NCBI GenBank assembly: GCA_963573385.1
Contig: CAUYLG010034812.1
Coordinates: forward strand, 62,001-126,000
Origin: Cacajao melanocephalus
Taxonomy: Eukaryota > Chordata > Mammalia > Primates > Pitheciidae
Length of the DNA: 64,000 nucleotides
Direction of reading: 5' to 3'
Shown: piece after piece, positions 13,258 to 27,250 of the stretch
Layout: each line of letters starts with the position of its first letter
How positions within the stretch are numbered: the stretch's first letter is position 1
Notes under the pieces: generated by a model
What the model was told of the DNA's origin: nothing
Database searches by the model: none
The model's input: the letters and a program-made list of their open reading frames with translations, nothing else
Position numbers and translations under genes: made by a program

Positions 13258-13324
13258 ATTTTAAATCAGGGCTCTGGGGTGATGATGTTGAAATTCCTGT
13301 TCGTAAGCAAGGTGAGGAGATATC
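13258..13324 (-). CDS. ATXN7: ATXN7 cassette exon 12b
   Basis: A 67-nt exon on the - strand between acceptor gttattttattcatcag| and donor AAAAT|GTGAGG. In phase 0 it is fully open: DISSPCLRTGIS then TSSPQSPDLK plus one base (T). It ends in phase 1 and so moves exon 13 into its long second frame. I predicted a 67-nt exon from the 58-residue tail of the human long isoform before finding it, which makes chance unlikely. A CNS-enriched exon '12b' is, as I recall, described for human ATXN7. Confidence 0.82.
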
Positions 13325-14458
<1,134 letters not shown>

Positions 14459-15437
14459 CTGATGAAGAAGGGAATTGTTCGTCAGTCCTTGTGCCCCTGG
14501 GATGGTGCCTGTGTGTTTCATATGGACGTTGTTCATGGCTGGCACTTTGGCAACCTTTGTGGGTTTGCTGCTGCTGTTGCTGCTCGAGCTGGGTGAGCAC
14601 TTTCTTTTCTTTCCTATGAGTTTGTCTAGAGGAGTGTGTGAGTGGGAAAAACTGCCATGGGAGTTGACAGGCAGTTCACTGGATTGGTGAATGAATGGCC
14701 CAAGAGAAAGAGTGGAATCACTGCTGTTCACCATCACACTCATCCTCTTGATAGATTCAGCAGGGCTCCCGCTGGGGGGGCCTCTCCCTGACTGGTCATG
14801 CCGGACGTTCACCGCATTTGCTTTATTTGTCACACAGTTGAGGCCGATGCTATGGGAAGATGTTACCGTTGAGGGGTAGGGAGGCCCAGAGTGAGCCACA
14901 CAGTTTTTCCTAAAAGACTCCATGGAATGAGAAGAAGAGGAGGAGGAAGAAGAGGAAGAGGAGGAGGAAGAATGAACTAACAGTGGGGAACTGTTTTTGC
15001 GTTTCTTTCCTGAGCCGCCACTGGTACTGCTACTGGCATTTTGACAGTTAGTGCTGTTACCAGCAGACTCCTTGGGCCTCATAGACTTGCTGGATTTCAA
15101 TTTCTGAGGTTTCCTGGACATAGGGGAGGAGGGAACCGAGGAAAGGCCAGAGGGCGTGGAAGGGGATGAGGATGAAGAGGACACTTGTCTGGATTGCATA
15201 CTGCACACAGGATCCATCGCCCCTGAAGCAGCAGGCTGTGCATTTAGTGTGGTTCCATGAGCTGGTACCGATTTGCTATTTGGGGAGATGCAGGTGGACG
15301 AGAGCAGGACTGGGGATGTAGAGACAGTGGCTGCTGCCAAATAGCTGACTCCACATTGTGATGTCGGCACAGAGTTCGTCCGGTGAGGAATACGTGTGGA
15401 GACGGTTGAGGTGGTACTGGGCACTGGTGGAATTTTC
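14459..15437 (-). CDS. ATXN7: ATXN7 exon 12, Ser-rich C-terminal region
   Basis: This is the largest coding exon (979 nt, residues 561-887). The acceptor is catgttttcag|G and the donor CTTCATCAG|GTAGGA. It encodes KIPPVPSTTS...TRIPHRTNSVPTSQCG..., many Ser-rich low-complexity segments, a run of 14 serines (930-971 in 14.9 kb), and two KKRK clusters (GKKRKNSS and GKKRKCSP) that correspond to described nuclear localisation signals. It ends NNSLLHQ. The region is mostly disordered. Compared with the human sequence I remember there are about ten changes, including loss of two residues in SSSSxxNSSS and gain in the serine run, leaving total length unchanged. Confidence 0.97.
14930..14971 (-). repeat. 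ATXN7: Poly-serine tract, mixed TCC/TCT codons
   Basis: Fourteen Ser codons, all TCC or TCT, between two histidines (H-S14-HSMES). The + strand is pure purine (GGA/AGA triplets), a substrate for triplet slippage; mixed codons reduce instability. Confidence 0.95.
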
Positions 15438-15539
15438 CTGAAAACATGAGAGGACAGTGAGTGACACTGACCACAGCCATTCATGGAGACTTTCAGATGG
15501 CACCCTCTTTGCTTCTGACCCAGAGAAACCATCCACATC

Positions 15540-15910
15540 AAAGTGATGACTCTGAACTACAAAGCTAATCCTGTCACCCCTCTCCTTCAAATTCTTTAAT
15601 GCCTTCCTGGGGCTCTTAGGGTAATTGTGTGTGTGCAACTCCCTGCGGCTACTGCCCCAGCCTCTACCTCCACCTCCCACCCCCAATACCCCGTTCCCTG
15701 CTTCCAGCCGCTGATCTTCCTTATATTCTGAGAAAATGTCATGACCCAATACCCCAACTTCTGCTCATCCTTTAAGTGTTGGATTGCTAACCACCAACTC
15801 CTCTGCAGAGAGAGCCATCCCAAGCTTATTTACTGTTGTAATCCTAGTGCTCAGCAGTGCAGGAAACACAGAAGGCACTCAATAAATGTTGAGAGAATTC
15901 AGAAACAAAT
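15540..15910 (+). mobile_element. L2 3' end
   Basis: Pyrimidine-rich body (ctctccttcaaattctttaatgcc...) followed by the diagnostic tail: cctagtgctcagcagtgcagg...gaaggcactcaataaatgttgagagaat, the L2 3' end. Confidence 0.7.
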
Positions 15911-16357
15911 GAGAGAAAAGGAAGGGTGCAGCTAATTAACAGCAACAGCGAGGTCATAACTACTGGCCTGAACAAGGGAAAAAAGCCCCACGGTTTCAAG
16001 GGATATTCAGCATGATGTTGTAACAATGGATTCTGTTAAAAATGTCTGGGCAAGGTATTTTTCAGCGGGTGAGGAAATCATCTACATTCAAGTCAGGGAG
16101 CGTCTCCTTTTATTTTAGCCCTGAATCTTAAATGTGACAGTACCCCAATTTTAAAAACTTCTTTGGCAGAATTTAAACTGAGGTGGCAGAAGAGAGAAAG
16201 GCCTGACTGGCAGGCAAGTGCCAAGACTGCCTTGATCCTGACTTACGGAGTAGCCCTGGCAGACTCGGCCACAACCCCAGTGAGAGAGCTGGCCTAGACT
16301 GCTGCCCAGTGCTTTCCAGATGCTTTTAAAGACTACTGTTATTAATAAAATGAATTA

Positions 16358-17080
<723 letters not shown>

Positions 17081-19079
17081 ACTGGGAGCACTGGCTTCTC
17101 ATGACCACCAGGTGGCTCAGGAAGCCAGAGACTAAAGACCAGACCGCCTGGAACCAAATCCTGAGGAAAGGAAAAGCCTTCGGAGCGGGGAAGGATGTGG
17201 ATCTCTCAGAGAGGCAATTGTTAAGTTCCTCTTAGAAAAGCTCTTTTAACTAGTTAATTACTCTTTTGTGTATAAAGAGGCAAAGTAACAATATGTACTC
17301 ACACTGACTTGTGTTTGCGTAAATAAACTCTGTAGAGGTACATAAAAAAATAATAAAAATGTCTGTGAGGGCTGAGTAGAAAACCTGTGGGAAGGGGACT
17401 GAGCATTTTCAGTGTATGCCTTTTAATACTCGTATTTCCTTTTTTAAGCCGAATGACTGTATTACCATTTCAAAAAACAAAACCAACAACAACAAAAATC
17501 CTTTGAAAACCATTCCAGCCCCTTTTTAGGGGATATGGGATAGTGGTCCCTAATCAACAGAGGACAAGCAGTTCACAGAAATTGTAGGAGCTGGGCAGTG
17601 GCCTTTTGGGTTATGGCCATGCTGCAGAGAAAGTGCTGGTCTAATTTCACCACTGGCCAAACTTCAGAAACTGGAGATTACTCTTTCATGTTCAATTCCC
17701 ACTTTACTTACCTCCAATTTTACCATAATAACCCTGTAAGGAAGAATTTTGAGCTGAGCCAGTAGGATGGGACTTGGACCTCTTTGAAAGTTTCCTTGAG
17801 TGCTTCAAAGATGCCAGATGAGAATAGTTCTCTGGGTGAGAAGTGCTGAGCTCCCCGCAGCAAATCTCAAGGGCTGCCTGAAAAGGCCACCAGCACTCCT
17901 ATATGGGGTGGCATCATGCAGGAAGTTCCCATCTGCCCCAAACCTATGTGCCAGCTCATTACTGGGCAACACGTCTCTTGTTGCTGTATTGACTTTTTAA
18001 AAACCAGTGGTTGTGCTCATGGAAAGGGTCAGTTTCCTTCTCCCTGGAAGCAGGCAGCCTTCAGACAGAACAGAGTAGACAGCAGAGTCGACCTTATGAT
18101 CCTGCTTTTTAAAAAGTTTACAACATCAAGAGGGAAGTCTCACCATCCAAGCCACTAGGAACTGAAATTATCTGCCCAAACTGTTGGACATGAGCCACAT
18201 ACCAACATAATGGGGATAAAACATTGAGAAGTCCATTCTAAACTCTTAGGAGTACACTAAACCCATAGTTTCATGAGCTCAGTGTGCTTTCCAAGTCCCA
18301 ATGGGTAGTCTGAAAAAATATGAAGTTGAGATTTCATGTATCTTAGCGAGTTCTGATGTGGAAAAAACCCTGCAGAATCCCCAAAACCACTCCCCTGATT
18401 CTGTGTCTAGGCAGGGACAATGTTCCTTCATAAAGAAGAATCTCTTATCCAGTAAGAACCGGGAAAAAAACATGAAAAAGAAAAGTAGAGTAACAGTGCT
18501 CTGGACCTGGTCCTCTAAGTAAACAAATGTTAAGTCCTACTAATGGTCATGGAGATAGTTCTTTGGGTTGTGGACGATCCAAGTCCTCCGAACAGTGTCT
18601 GACTTTAGAAAACCAAGGCAGGGAGGCAAATGAATGTACTGGCAGAGTCCATTTAAAGAGGCACTAGTAAATGATGCCCAAACAGAGGATCTGGGATGAG
18701 CTGATTACTGGACAGTCACCTTAGCAAAGCTTACTATTCACCAAAGTCAGTCCCACCAAACACTAGTTCTCCAAGATGTTCCTCTAAAAAAGGTTCCAAG
18801 GTCAAAAGAGCTTGGGACATGTTCCACATTATACATGACATTCCCTGCTTCAGGAGTTGCAAAGCACAGTGCCCGTTAAAGGCTCTGAGAAGTTTTGCAG
18901 TAAAAAACAAAACAAAACAATTTTTTCTTTTTCTTTTCAGGAAAGGCTTTAAAGTTAACCCTTTTTGGCCATGGAACTCTTCTTCCACTTAAAATCCAGT
19001 TTGGGAAGTACTAGCTACACAATACCACACAAGGTGTCTTAAATTGCAAACTGGAGCACATGGCTCCTCTCCCTAAAAC

Positions 19080-19735
19080 CTTCAACTGAAGCAATTTCTG
19101 TGTTACCTGGCCCGTGCTGGTTTCTTGGACCTCATCTTCTACCATGCTCACTTTCTTGCTGTCTCTCAAACAAGCTGTCTCTTCTGACTCAAGACCTTGA
19201 CACAGCTGCTTCCTTCTGCCTGGAACCCAATCCTGCCCACATCCCAGTGGCTGCTCTTTCTCATCCATCCTTCTCAGTTCAAAGACTGCCTCTTCAAACA
19301 GATGTTCCATGAATCCCCCTGGCCTGTATATTTTCAGCTCTTCACTTGAAAACAAGTTACCTCTAAGTTCAATTCCTGGCCCTACCACTAACTTGCTGCA
19401 TGACACTGTATCTCAGTTTTGTTACCTATAAAAAAAGCAAAACAAGAGTCGGGGGGAGGGTATAATCATGGTCACCTGACAGAGAATTGTGAACATTAAA
19501 TATATTTAAGTTGTTTGGTATATAGTTGGCTCTCAGTAAGTCTTGGTGATTGTTATTGTTTCCATTCTCTCCCTCAGGACAAGCTATCATCTCCTTACTC
19601 TTCTGTAGACCATTTTTTTTCTCCCCTCACTGACTCCCAACTAGACGGTGACCTCCACACATGTGAGAGTCCTCCTGCTTTACCCTAGCACCCAGAACAA
19701 TAAGTAGTTGTGGAACAAATGAATGAATGAATGAC
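19080..19735 (+). mobile_element. L2 interrupted by a MIR
   Basis: L2-like sequence runs 19080-19325 (ctgcttccttctgcctggaaccc...cagttcaaagactgcctcttc) and resumes 19560-19735 (agacggtgacctccacac...ggaacaaatgaatgaatgaatg). Between them 19360-19558 is MIR-like (cctaccactaacttgctgcatgac...gttacctataaa). Confidence 0.6.
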
Positions 19736-19874
19736 AAGGCACCTTCTTCTCAGGGCCAAAGGCCAGCTTCGTTTAGATAAGCCTATCTTCATAACATCAA
19801 TTTCACAGGAAATAAGATGACAATGCAGCACTGTGTAAAGTCAGCTCCTCTCCCAAAGAACAACAGGCACTCAC

Positions 19875-19996
19875 TTCCACAGCTGTGCATTCAGATGCTT
19901 CTCCACCATGAGGTTGAGGGCGCAGCGAAGCCGGTTCCACCTGGAGTCAAACACATAATAGCCTCTTCCAATCTGCCGGCTCCCAAATGTGCAAAA
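19875..19996 (-). CDS. ATXN7: ATXN7 exon 11
   Basis: 122 nt, residues 521-561. The acceptor is gttctctcttgcag|TTTTGC and the donor CTGTGGAA|GTGAGT. It encodes FCTFGSRQIGRGYYVFD then SRWNRLRCALNLMVEKHLNAQLWK, one of the few well-folded, strongly conserved blocks in the C-terminal half of ATXN7 and its paralogues. Confidence 0.97.
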
Positions 19997-20357
19997 CTGC
20001 AAGAGAGAACATAGCCGCGTGCTTGCTGACTCCCACACTGGCATGCCCGGTCAGGGTTCTCTCTCCTTCAGGAAAGGAGCTAATCAGGAAAGACAGAACT
20101 GCCTCTGAGTACCAGAGGCTGTGAAGCATGAGAGTGACAATGCCTAGCCCTGACTGTCATGGAAGAGAAAGGGAAAAAAGCATGAGACATCCCCCACACA
20201 GTGTGTGCTGCCTCCGGGGCACCCTGTTCTGAGCTGCTCTCACACCTTGACCGCGTCCCACACATATGGGCATGCCAAGGTCCCTGGCGCACCCCCCTGC
20301 AGTGCCCTGTCCATGCTGCGTGGGGAGGGTCAACGCGGGGGTGGACGTGGAACTTAC
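19997..20357 (-). other. ATXN7: ATXN7 intron 10
   Basis: A short 361-nt intron, relatively GC-rich, without recognisable repeats or extra exons. Confidence 0.85.
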
Positions 20358-20556
20358 AGATGCTGGCTGAGGATGATGACCTGAATAATGACAGTCCAGT
20401 TTTTCAACAGACTCTTCTTTGTCATCGCCTTCGCCCTCCTCACTGGATAACCGAGAAGCTGGCTCAGTGGCAGGCAGGGGAGGGTGTGGAGATTCATGGA
20501 CTGGAGGAGGGTCAATGGGGGCACTCCCACCTTGCTGAGCAGGGCAGCCTGGAGGC
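20358..20556 (-). CDS. ATXN7: ATXN7 exon 10
   Basis: 199 nt, residues 454-520. It encodes PPGCPAQQGGSAPIDPPPVH then a Pro-rich and acidic linker (SSEEGEGDDKEESVEKLDCH) to GHHPQPAS. Phases agree with both neighbours. The acceptor (tttctactcaccaag|GCC) has a short polypyrimidine tract and is weaker than the others. The linker is probably disordered. Confidence 0.96.
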
Positions 20557-22379
20557 CTTGGTGAGTAGAAAGTGCAGCACGGATCAGATCACACACCTGG
20601 CAATCAGCCACCTTAACTGAGATACAACAATGTATCCAAAACAGCCTAGCGGAGGCCTGGGTTCCACTACTAGCACTGGGGGAAAACAGATGCTGATCCA
20701 GGTGGCTTGGGAGTAAAGTTCTCTCCTGAACTGCAGGATGTTAAGTTCAGCTGTTTGCCAGATATGATCAAGGTAACTTAGAACAAATCCTTTCTATTGC
20801 CATTTGGGTGGTTCAGATCCCTCTTCTATTCTCCCCCAAAGAAGGGGAAATACATGTGGAATTAAACAGAATTCTTTGATTCCTCTTTAAATTTCAACTG
20901 GATTTGGTTTACTAGGACAATAAATGAAACATAGTCATCCCTCAGTATCCATGGGGAATTGGGTCCAGGACCTGCCAGGGATAGCAAAATCAGCAAATCC
21001 ACAAATGTATAAAGTGGCCTGATATAAAATGGTACAGTATTTGCATATAACCTATGCACATCCTCCTGTACACTTTAAATAATCTCTGGATTACTTTTAG
21101 TATCCAATACAATGTAAATGCTATGTAATGTATTGTTTAGGGAATACTAACAAGAAAAAAAAAGCCTATACATGTTCAGTACAGACACAATTTTTCTTTC
21201 CGCAAATAGTTTCAATCTGTAATTAGTTTAAACCACAGATGCAAAACCCATGGATACAGAGGGCTAACTGTAATTCTCAAAGTGCTCTAAGGTAACGTAG
21301 GAGAGACAGGAGGTGACAGAAGAATAAGGTGGTATTGCCACTTTATGTGGATAGCTTACAGCCTCTTACTCAAGGGCAGTAATGTTTTTTTCCTACACCT
21401 ATAATGGCCTCATGGTTCTGGAATTAATCTTACATTTTTCTACATGCAAAAACTTCAACAAGTTGATGACCAAAGAAAGGACTTGGGGAGGAATCTCTGG
21501 CCAGAACCTGACCACACTCTGGGGAGCCGACTCTGATGGCTCCTCCAGTATATTGCACAGAAACTACAAGGCATGCTGGGATAGGCTCAAATAGACACCT
21601 GTGTTTCCATGAGAGAGGTGCTTCCACCTTTATGCAACCATTTTAAGGATCAGACACGTGAGGCTGAAACGGTTAAGTAATAGCAACCAGGGGCTGGCAC
21701 ATTCCTCAGCAGAAGCTCTTGCTGCCAATAAATGCCAACACTTTCTCTAAGTCTTTCTCTTTCCCTTCCCTCTGGAAACTAGGTAGTCTTTACTTCAACT
21801 TGGTTCAACATGTAAGCCCAAACACACATTCTACCATCACTGTCTCTGAGGTATAAGTTCTCATTAAAACACTCTGATGCACTGTTTATTCTGCTACTAA
21901 AATGCTGATACATGCTCAGACCAATGCCCCAAATGAATGAATGAAAAAACACATTGATAAATGGATGCTTTAAAAACCCAGGCTGAATGCCTGTCCCCAG
22001 CAAGAATTCTCACTGCTACATAAAGACAAATGAGGGAAACTGCTGCCAAAGCCATGTGAAGTGTTCCCATCACTAACCCATAGGAAGGACCCAATTTCTG
22101 CCTGCTCAACAGGGTTGAGACACTTGATGTTGAGCAAGTATAGACCAGATAACTCTAACTACATTCCACTGCTTGCATTTACAACCAAGAGGAGCCCTGG
22201 TTGAAACTTACTGATGAAATCAATCTCTTCCTTTTTTTTAAAGTAAAACTCCCTTAAAAAAACTATCTCCACAATGAGCCTGAGGTATGTTTCTCAACAT
22301 CATGATGATACTGAGGTTTTACGATATTTGCAAGTCTCATCTCTGAGGGAGGGAGAAAGAGTTGGAGGGTTTGGCTTAC
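20557..22379 (-). other. ATXN7: ATXN7 intron 9
   Basis: Holds one MER2-like DNA transposon (20933-21270). The remainder (21280-22379) shows no named repeat or splice-flanked open frame. Confidence 0.8.
20933..21270 (+). mobile_element. MER2/Tigger-type DNA transposon
   Basis: Terminal inverted repeats agtcatccctcagtatccat at the left and the reverse complement of atggatacagagggctaact at the right. The body has the familiar tttgcatataacctatgcac and acatgttcagtacagac blocks of the MER2 group. About 340 bp, near complete. Confidence 0.8.
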
Positions 22380-22645
22380 CTTGGAAGACTAGGGGTGTGA
22401 GGTTTAGGTTTACTAGCTACAAAAGGCTTTGATTCAGAAGGAATCACTCCGTGAGGGTTTTGGTGCGGCTCCTGTGACGTTCTAGGAGGGGCGGGATGCG
22501 GGTCCCTGAGAGGCTGCGGTGGTTGCTGAGAGTCCGGATGGCGAATCAATTCCTTTTCCCTGGTTTTGTTTTTGTGCTCGGCTAATAACACATCAAATCG
22601 TTTTCTTCTACCCTGGACAGCCCTGCGCTGGGTTAAGGAATGTGT
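22380..22645 (-). CDS. ATXN7: ATXN7 exon 9, end of SCA7 domain and NLS
   Basis: 266 nt, residues 366-454. The acceptor is ggtccgcag|ACACAT and the donor CTTCCAAG|GTAAGC. It begins T-H: H367 is the last ligand of the C-x10-C-x5-C-x2-H motif begun in exon 8. It continues SLTQRRAVQGRRKRFDVLLA; residues 378-393 (GRRKRF...) match the described nuclear localisation signal. Then follows a Pro/His-rich linker (PQPLRDPHPAPPRTSQ) ending KPHTPSLPR. Confidence 0.97.
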
Positions 22646-24429
22646 CTGCGGACCAAAGACATACAGAAACTGAAGAATCTCATTAATAATTTTTGGTATG
22701 CCTTATATCTCAAAACACCACTCCCAATAAAAAAGCAATCTAGACCATATAAACATAGTGAAAGGTTACTCAGCACTTGATAAGCTAAAAACCTTAAGGG
22801 CTCAATCTATTCTCCCTAGCTAGACCAAAAGCACACATTCTAGGCTCTAAATGCAAAAGAATATGGAAATGTTATTTCCATCAGAAGAAAAAACAAATGT
22901 GAGCTGTGACACATGGTATGAACTAAGTGTAACCATTAGTGACATATGACAAGTACTCATGTTTTGTGACATAGTAACAATTTGGTTTTGGGGGCTCTTA
23001 TCAACTCCATTAGAAAAACCCTCTTCAGACCATTTAAAATTCTGAATGTTAATTTAAAGAAACAATTATTCCATAAAACATGTATCAGAAAGGGTTCTTT
23101 TAGTAACTTCCAGAAAATAAAAATTAAACGCAATTACATCTCTCTATTCCAATGAAAATGCATGTAAAAAGAGAAAGTGGCCCAAAGCATTCTGCAGACA
23201 GCCACAGCCAAGGAACACTGGATAGAAGATGAGGCTGAGAAGAAATGCTATGAACGGGTAGGGAGACAAAGCAATCGCTACAGACACTGGCTATGAAAAG
23301 CAAGGAAATGGGATGGACAGCACCCCTGGGTCTTCAGACAATGTCTAATTTCAGAATTAAGAAACGAACACACAGAGAAAAAGAAAAGTCAAATTATGGC
23401 AGTGTTTGTCTAATGAAGACAGCCAATACAAACCTGTGGTTGAAGCAAACCTTAAAACAAACGTGTCTGTAGTCCAAACACATTTCATAGTTACTGGCAT
23501 TAAAACAAAACAAAAACGAATAAGCCTATTCCACTGCTAACAGAAGATAAAAGTTGAATGTACAGGTGTGAACTGGTCAGAGTTAGGCAAACCTTATTGA
23601 CAGTCAAGCCCAATCACTGCGAAATGACTTTTCAGGTCAAGTTAAACCTGATCATTCCATACTGCTGAGGTCTCAGTCTGTAAAAATGCAAAGAGACACT
23701 AATCCTGAGGAGTGGACTAGTTTACATGAGCTACAGTGGCCCCTAACCACATATCCATAAACATACATGAATTCACCCACATTTCCTTCATTTACATTAC
23801 AAAATACTGTAAAAGTGTGCGTGCATGCCCCTACACATAATAAAAATGTATTGGCGTATTTGCTACAACTTTAGCAACTTAAAGGGGGAATTATGCTTCT
23901 AACTACCATTTTTGGTTGACTAACACAACCCACCTCCTTACGAGACACACTGCAAACTATGTCTACCTAAATAATCTAACCTGGCACAGACAAATGTGTT
24001 TAGCTTTCTACATTTTCACTTTTCTTTAATATGGAAAATATTCATAAGAAAGTAACCTAAATGAAGACAAGGAACTTTGTTTTGTTTGTGTTATACCAAC
24101 ATCTAGAAGAACACCTGGCACTCAATAAATGCTTCGAACAAAAAGTTTATAAAAATAATGGCCCTCTAACGTGTGTTGAAAGAACTAATGAACATAAACC
24201 ATTGCTGGTACACCTGCGTGTCTCTCCAAACAGATGTATAAACCTCTCCTCAGCTTGAATGTCCTCAATGCCTAGCATAGTAAAGCCAAATGAAGAAAGC
24301 AGGCAGATGCAACATTTTCCCAGCTCATTTTGAAGAGTAAGTAGGGTTTCCACTGAGCTGTGAAGAACATTCCAAACAGAAATCCAATGGAGGTTGCCCA
24401 AGGCTCACGGGATGAAGACTGACTGCATA

Positions 24430-24930
24430 ACTAGACTCTGTGGCCCTGTACACTCTAAGACCCTTGCTTACTGCTCCCTGCTCCTATGGTCCCACGTAAC
24501 TCTCCCTCCCTCTTTCTGTTCAACCACCTGGCTGGCTTTAAGGTTTTAAGGAATGCTCTGCTCCTGTCACAGAACCTTCACACATATTGTTTCCTCCACC
24601 TCTCCTGTCTCTCCCATCCCTCTCTGCCCAGATAAATTATTATATTGATTTCAGCCCAATGTTCCTATGGCAAGAAAGGTGTCCCTGGCCAAACTTCCCT
24701 ATTGCAGGCTTTCATAACGTAGTCCTCTCATCTTTTTATAACTCATCAGTGGGAATTTTATACTTATTTTGGTGATTATTAATCTCCATCTCTTTCATTG
24801 GACTATATACTCCACAAGCAGAGGGAACACGTGGTGATTGTGCTAAAACCTTTATCCCCTGGGACCTAGAAGGAGCGAGGCCTATGCTCACAGACTTATG
24901 TAATAAAAAGTTCTACAATGAGTGAATGGA
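24430..24930 (+). mobile_element. L2 3' end
   Basis: Pyrimidine-rich L2 body (actgctccctgctcctatgg, ctccctccctctttctg) and tail (ggactatatactccacaagcagagggaac ... aagttctacaatgagtgaatg). Confidence 0.6.
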
Positions 24931-25539
24931 CAAAATCTCTCTGCATGGAAGGTACAGAGGACATTCAACAGCATATTAGACAGATGAAAAAGCGAGGAGC
25001 GGGCAGTGAGGGTGAAGGACAGACAATAGAGAGTAAGTGATGGGAACAAACAGCAGCAAATCCCCTGATGGTGAAGAGAACAGATAATGTTCCAAGTCTA
25101 AGACAGAGAAACCTGGCAGCAATTTGGGAAACACTCAGGGTAGGGACAGTCAGGGTAGGGACACAAAGGAATTTTTAGCCCTACCAAGCTTAATAGATTC
25201 AGACTGAAGTTAAGGCAAGGGAAGGGAAAATAACTGACAAAATAATTAAAAAAAAAAAAGTCAACGTATCCTGTAAAAGGGCAGGCCTGATGGATGCTGC
25301 ATTTTCTGCCAGTTCTATGCTGATCTCATGACAAGCTAGGGCTGAAGACATATTAATGAGATTACAGGCTTTGTCCCATGCCAGAGAGTAATACACCCTT
25401 AAAGAAGGACAATGGGAGCACATATCATTTAAAAAGGAAGATGGCGGGAAAAATGCAGACCCATTCAAAGTCAGTCAACCTAGCAAAAAAGGCACAAGAA
25501 GAATGCTAGTCAAGCTCCTGAAGATTCTGAGTTCAAAAA

Positions 25540-26095
25540 AAAATTTTTGGCAACCTCACTTTTGGGTGTTCATCCAAAATAATTGAAATCAGAATCTCAG
25601 AGATTTAGCACTCTTATGTTCACTGAAGTACTATTTACAACAGTCAAGATTTAGACACAATATAAATGTCTGTCAGCAGGTGGCTGAAGACAACGTGGTA
25701 TATACATACATTGGAATATTATTCAGCCCTTAAATAGAAGGAAATTCTGCAATATGCTACAACAAGTATGAACCCGGAGAACATTATGCTAAGATAAGTA
25801 ACCCAGTCACAGAAAGATAAACACTGCATGATTCCACTTATATGAGATCTATAATCAAACTCATAGAATTAAAGACTAGAATTGTGGTTGCTAGGGGCTG
25901 AAAGGAGAGGGAAATAGGGAGTTACTAATCAATGAGCATAAACTTGCAGTTAAGCAAGATGAACAAGTTCTAGACATCTGCTGTAAATATTCTATCACAG
26001 TCAAAAATACTGTATTAGTTGTTGAGAGGGAGGAGATCTCAAGTGTTCTCATCACAATAAAATACAGAAGAAAAAAGAAAGAAAGAAAAAAGGTG
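25540..26095 (+). mobile_element. L1M-type LINE 3' fragment
   Basis: Order of motifs is that of the old mammalian L1 3' end: aagtactatttacaacagtc, acgtggtatatacatacattggaatattattcagc, actgcatgattccacttatatgag and tagaattgtggttgctagggg. Heavily diverged; no ORF2 frame remains. Confidence 0.8.
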
Positions 26096-27125
26096 TGCTT
26101 CCTTGCCACACTCCATAAATGATTTAAAAAGAGCATCTTGGGTTTTAAAAAAGCAAACCTCATTGCCCATAGGTACTATACTACTGAGAAATCCATGTTA
26201 CTGAGAGCCAGGTAGAGGCAGGAAGAGGGCAGAAGGAGAATGACAAGTAGTGATCATGATGTGGCAGCGCTGAGGCATGCTTTCACACATTCTCTCAGGG
26301 GCAAGCTAAAACTGACATAATTCTACAGAGCTCAGATGGCTATCTTCGTAGACCACCACCACTACACCACTGTGTGTTCAATCAGTACCGTATACAAAAC
26401 AAAAACAGTTTGTTCTAAGAGAGTTTTTAACCTAGAAATCCAAGGATGGACTTAGGGTGGGGGTGTCCATTAACCCAAGATAGAAAATTTCAGAGTGTGT
26501 ATATATATGCACTATTTTATTCTGGGAATATGGACCGTGGTTTTAAAAAAAATGAGATAAAGGCACTCTTGACCAACCCGTTTCCCAAAAAAGTTCTGAA
26601 CCACTGTTGTGAGACAAAATCTATACACTAAAATTAAATTAGAAGCTTAAATTAAGAACCACTTAAAAATTCCCCACTCCAAAAGATTATAACATGCCTC
26701 CACTGGTTAGGGGGGGTAGGGCAGGGCCCAAAGTCCTTTATTCAAATACACTTTAATAAAATGTAAAACAAAACACTAATAATTTTATTAATTTTTAGAA
26801 GGAAATGCTAACTTTTATCATTTTCACCCTCTCCCCTTCCAAGGTTTTAAAATTACATACTTCAAAGCAGTGACTTTTAATACTTCTTGAATCTTTCTGG
26901 AGGATAGCTGGGGACACCCTCCAGAGAAATGCACATATGCTCATTTATGTAGAGGTGTTCACTGATGACCTGAAGCCACCCCCAAATCAATAACCCTTAC
27001 TTTTCAGCAAATACACCTTCTTATTAGCATACTGCCATTTTAAAGAAAATAAGGAAGACCCTCAGAGCAAAAAGACCATTACATTTTCTTAGCTTGTATA
27101 TAAATTATTAATATGTTTTATCTAG

Positions 27126-27250
27126 TTTTTTTTTCTCTCTCTTAAAAGAGATAGGTATCATATTGTCGTCCACGCCAGACTCGAACTCCTAGGCTCAAGT
27201 AATCCTTCTGCCTCAGCCTTCCCACTAGCTGGGACTTATAGGTATTCCTG
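27126..27250 (-). mobile_element. Free Alu left monomer (FLAM-like), antisense
   Basis: A T run, then gagataggtatcatattgtc...cagactcgaactcctaggctcaagtaatccttctgcctcagcc...agctgggactta. Only one diverged monomer is present. Confidence 0.65.
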
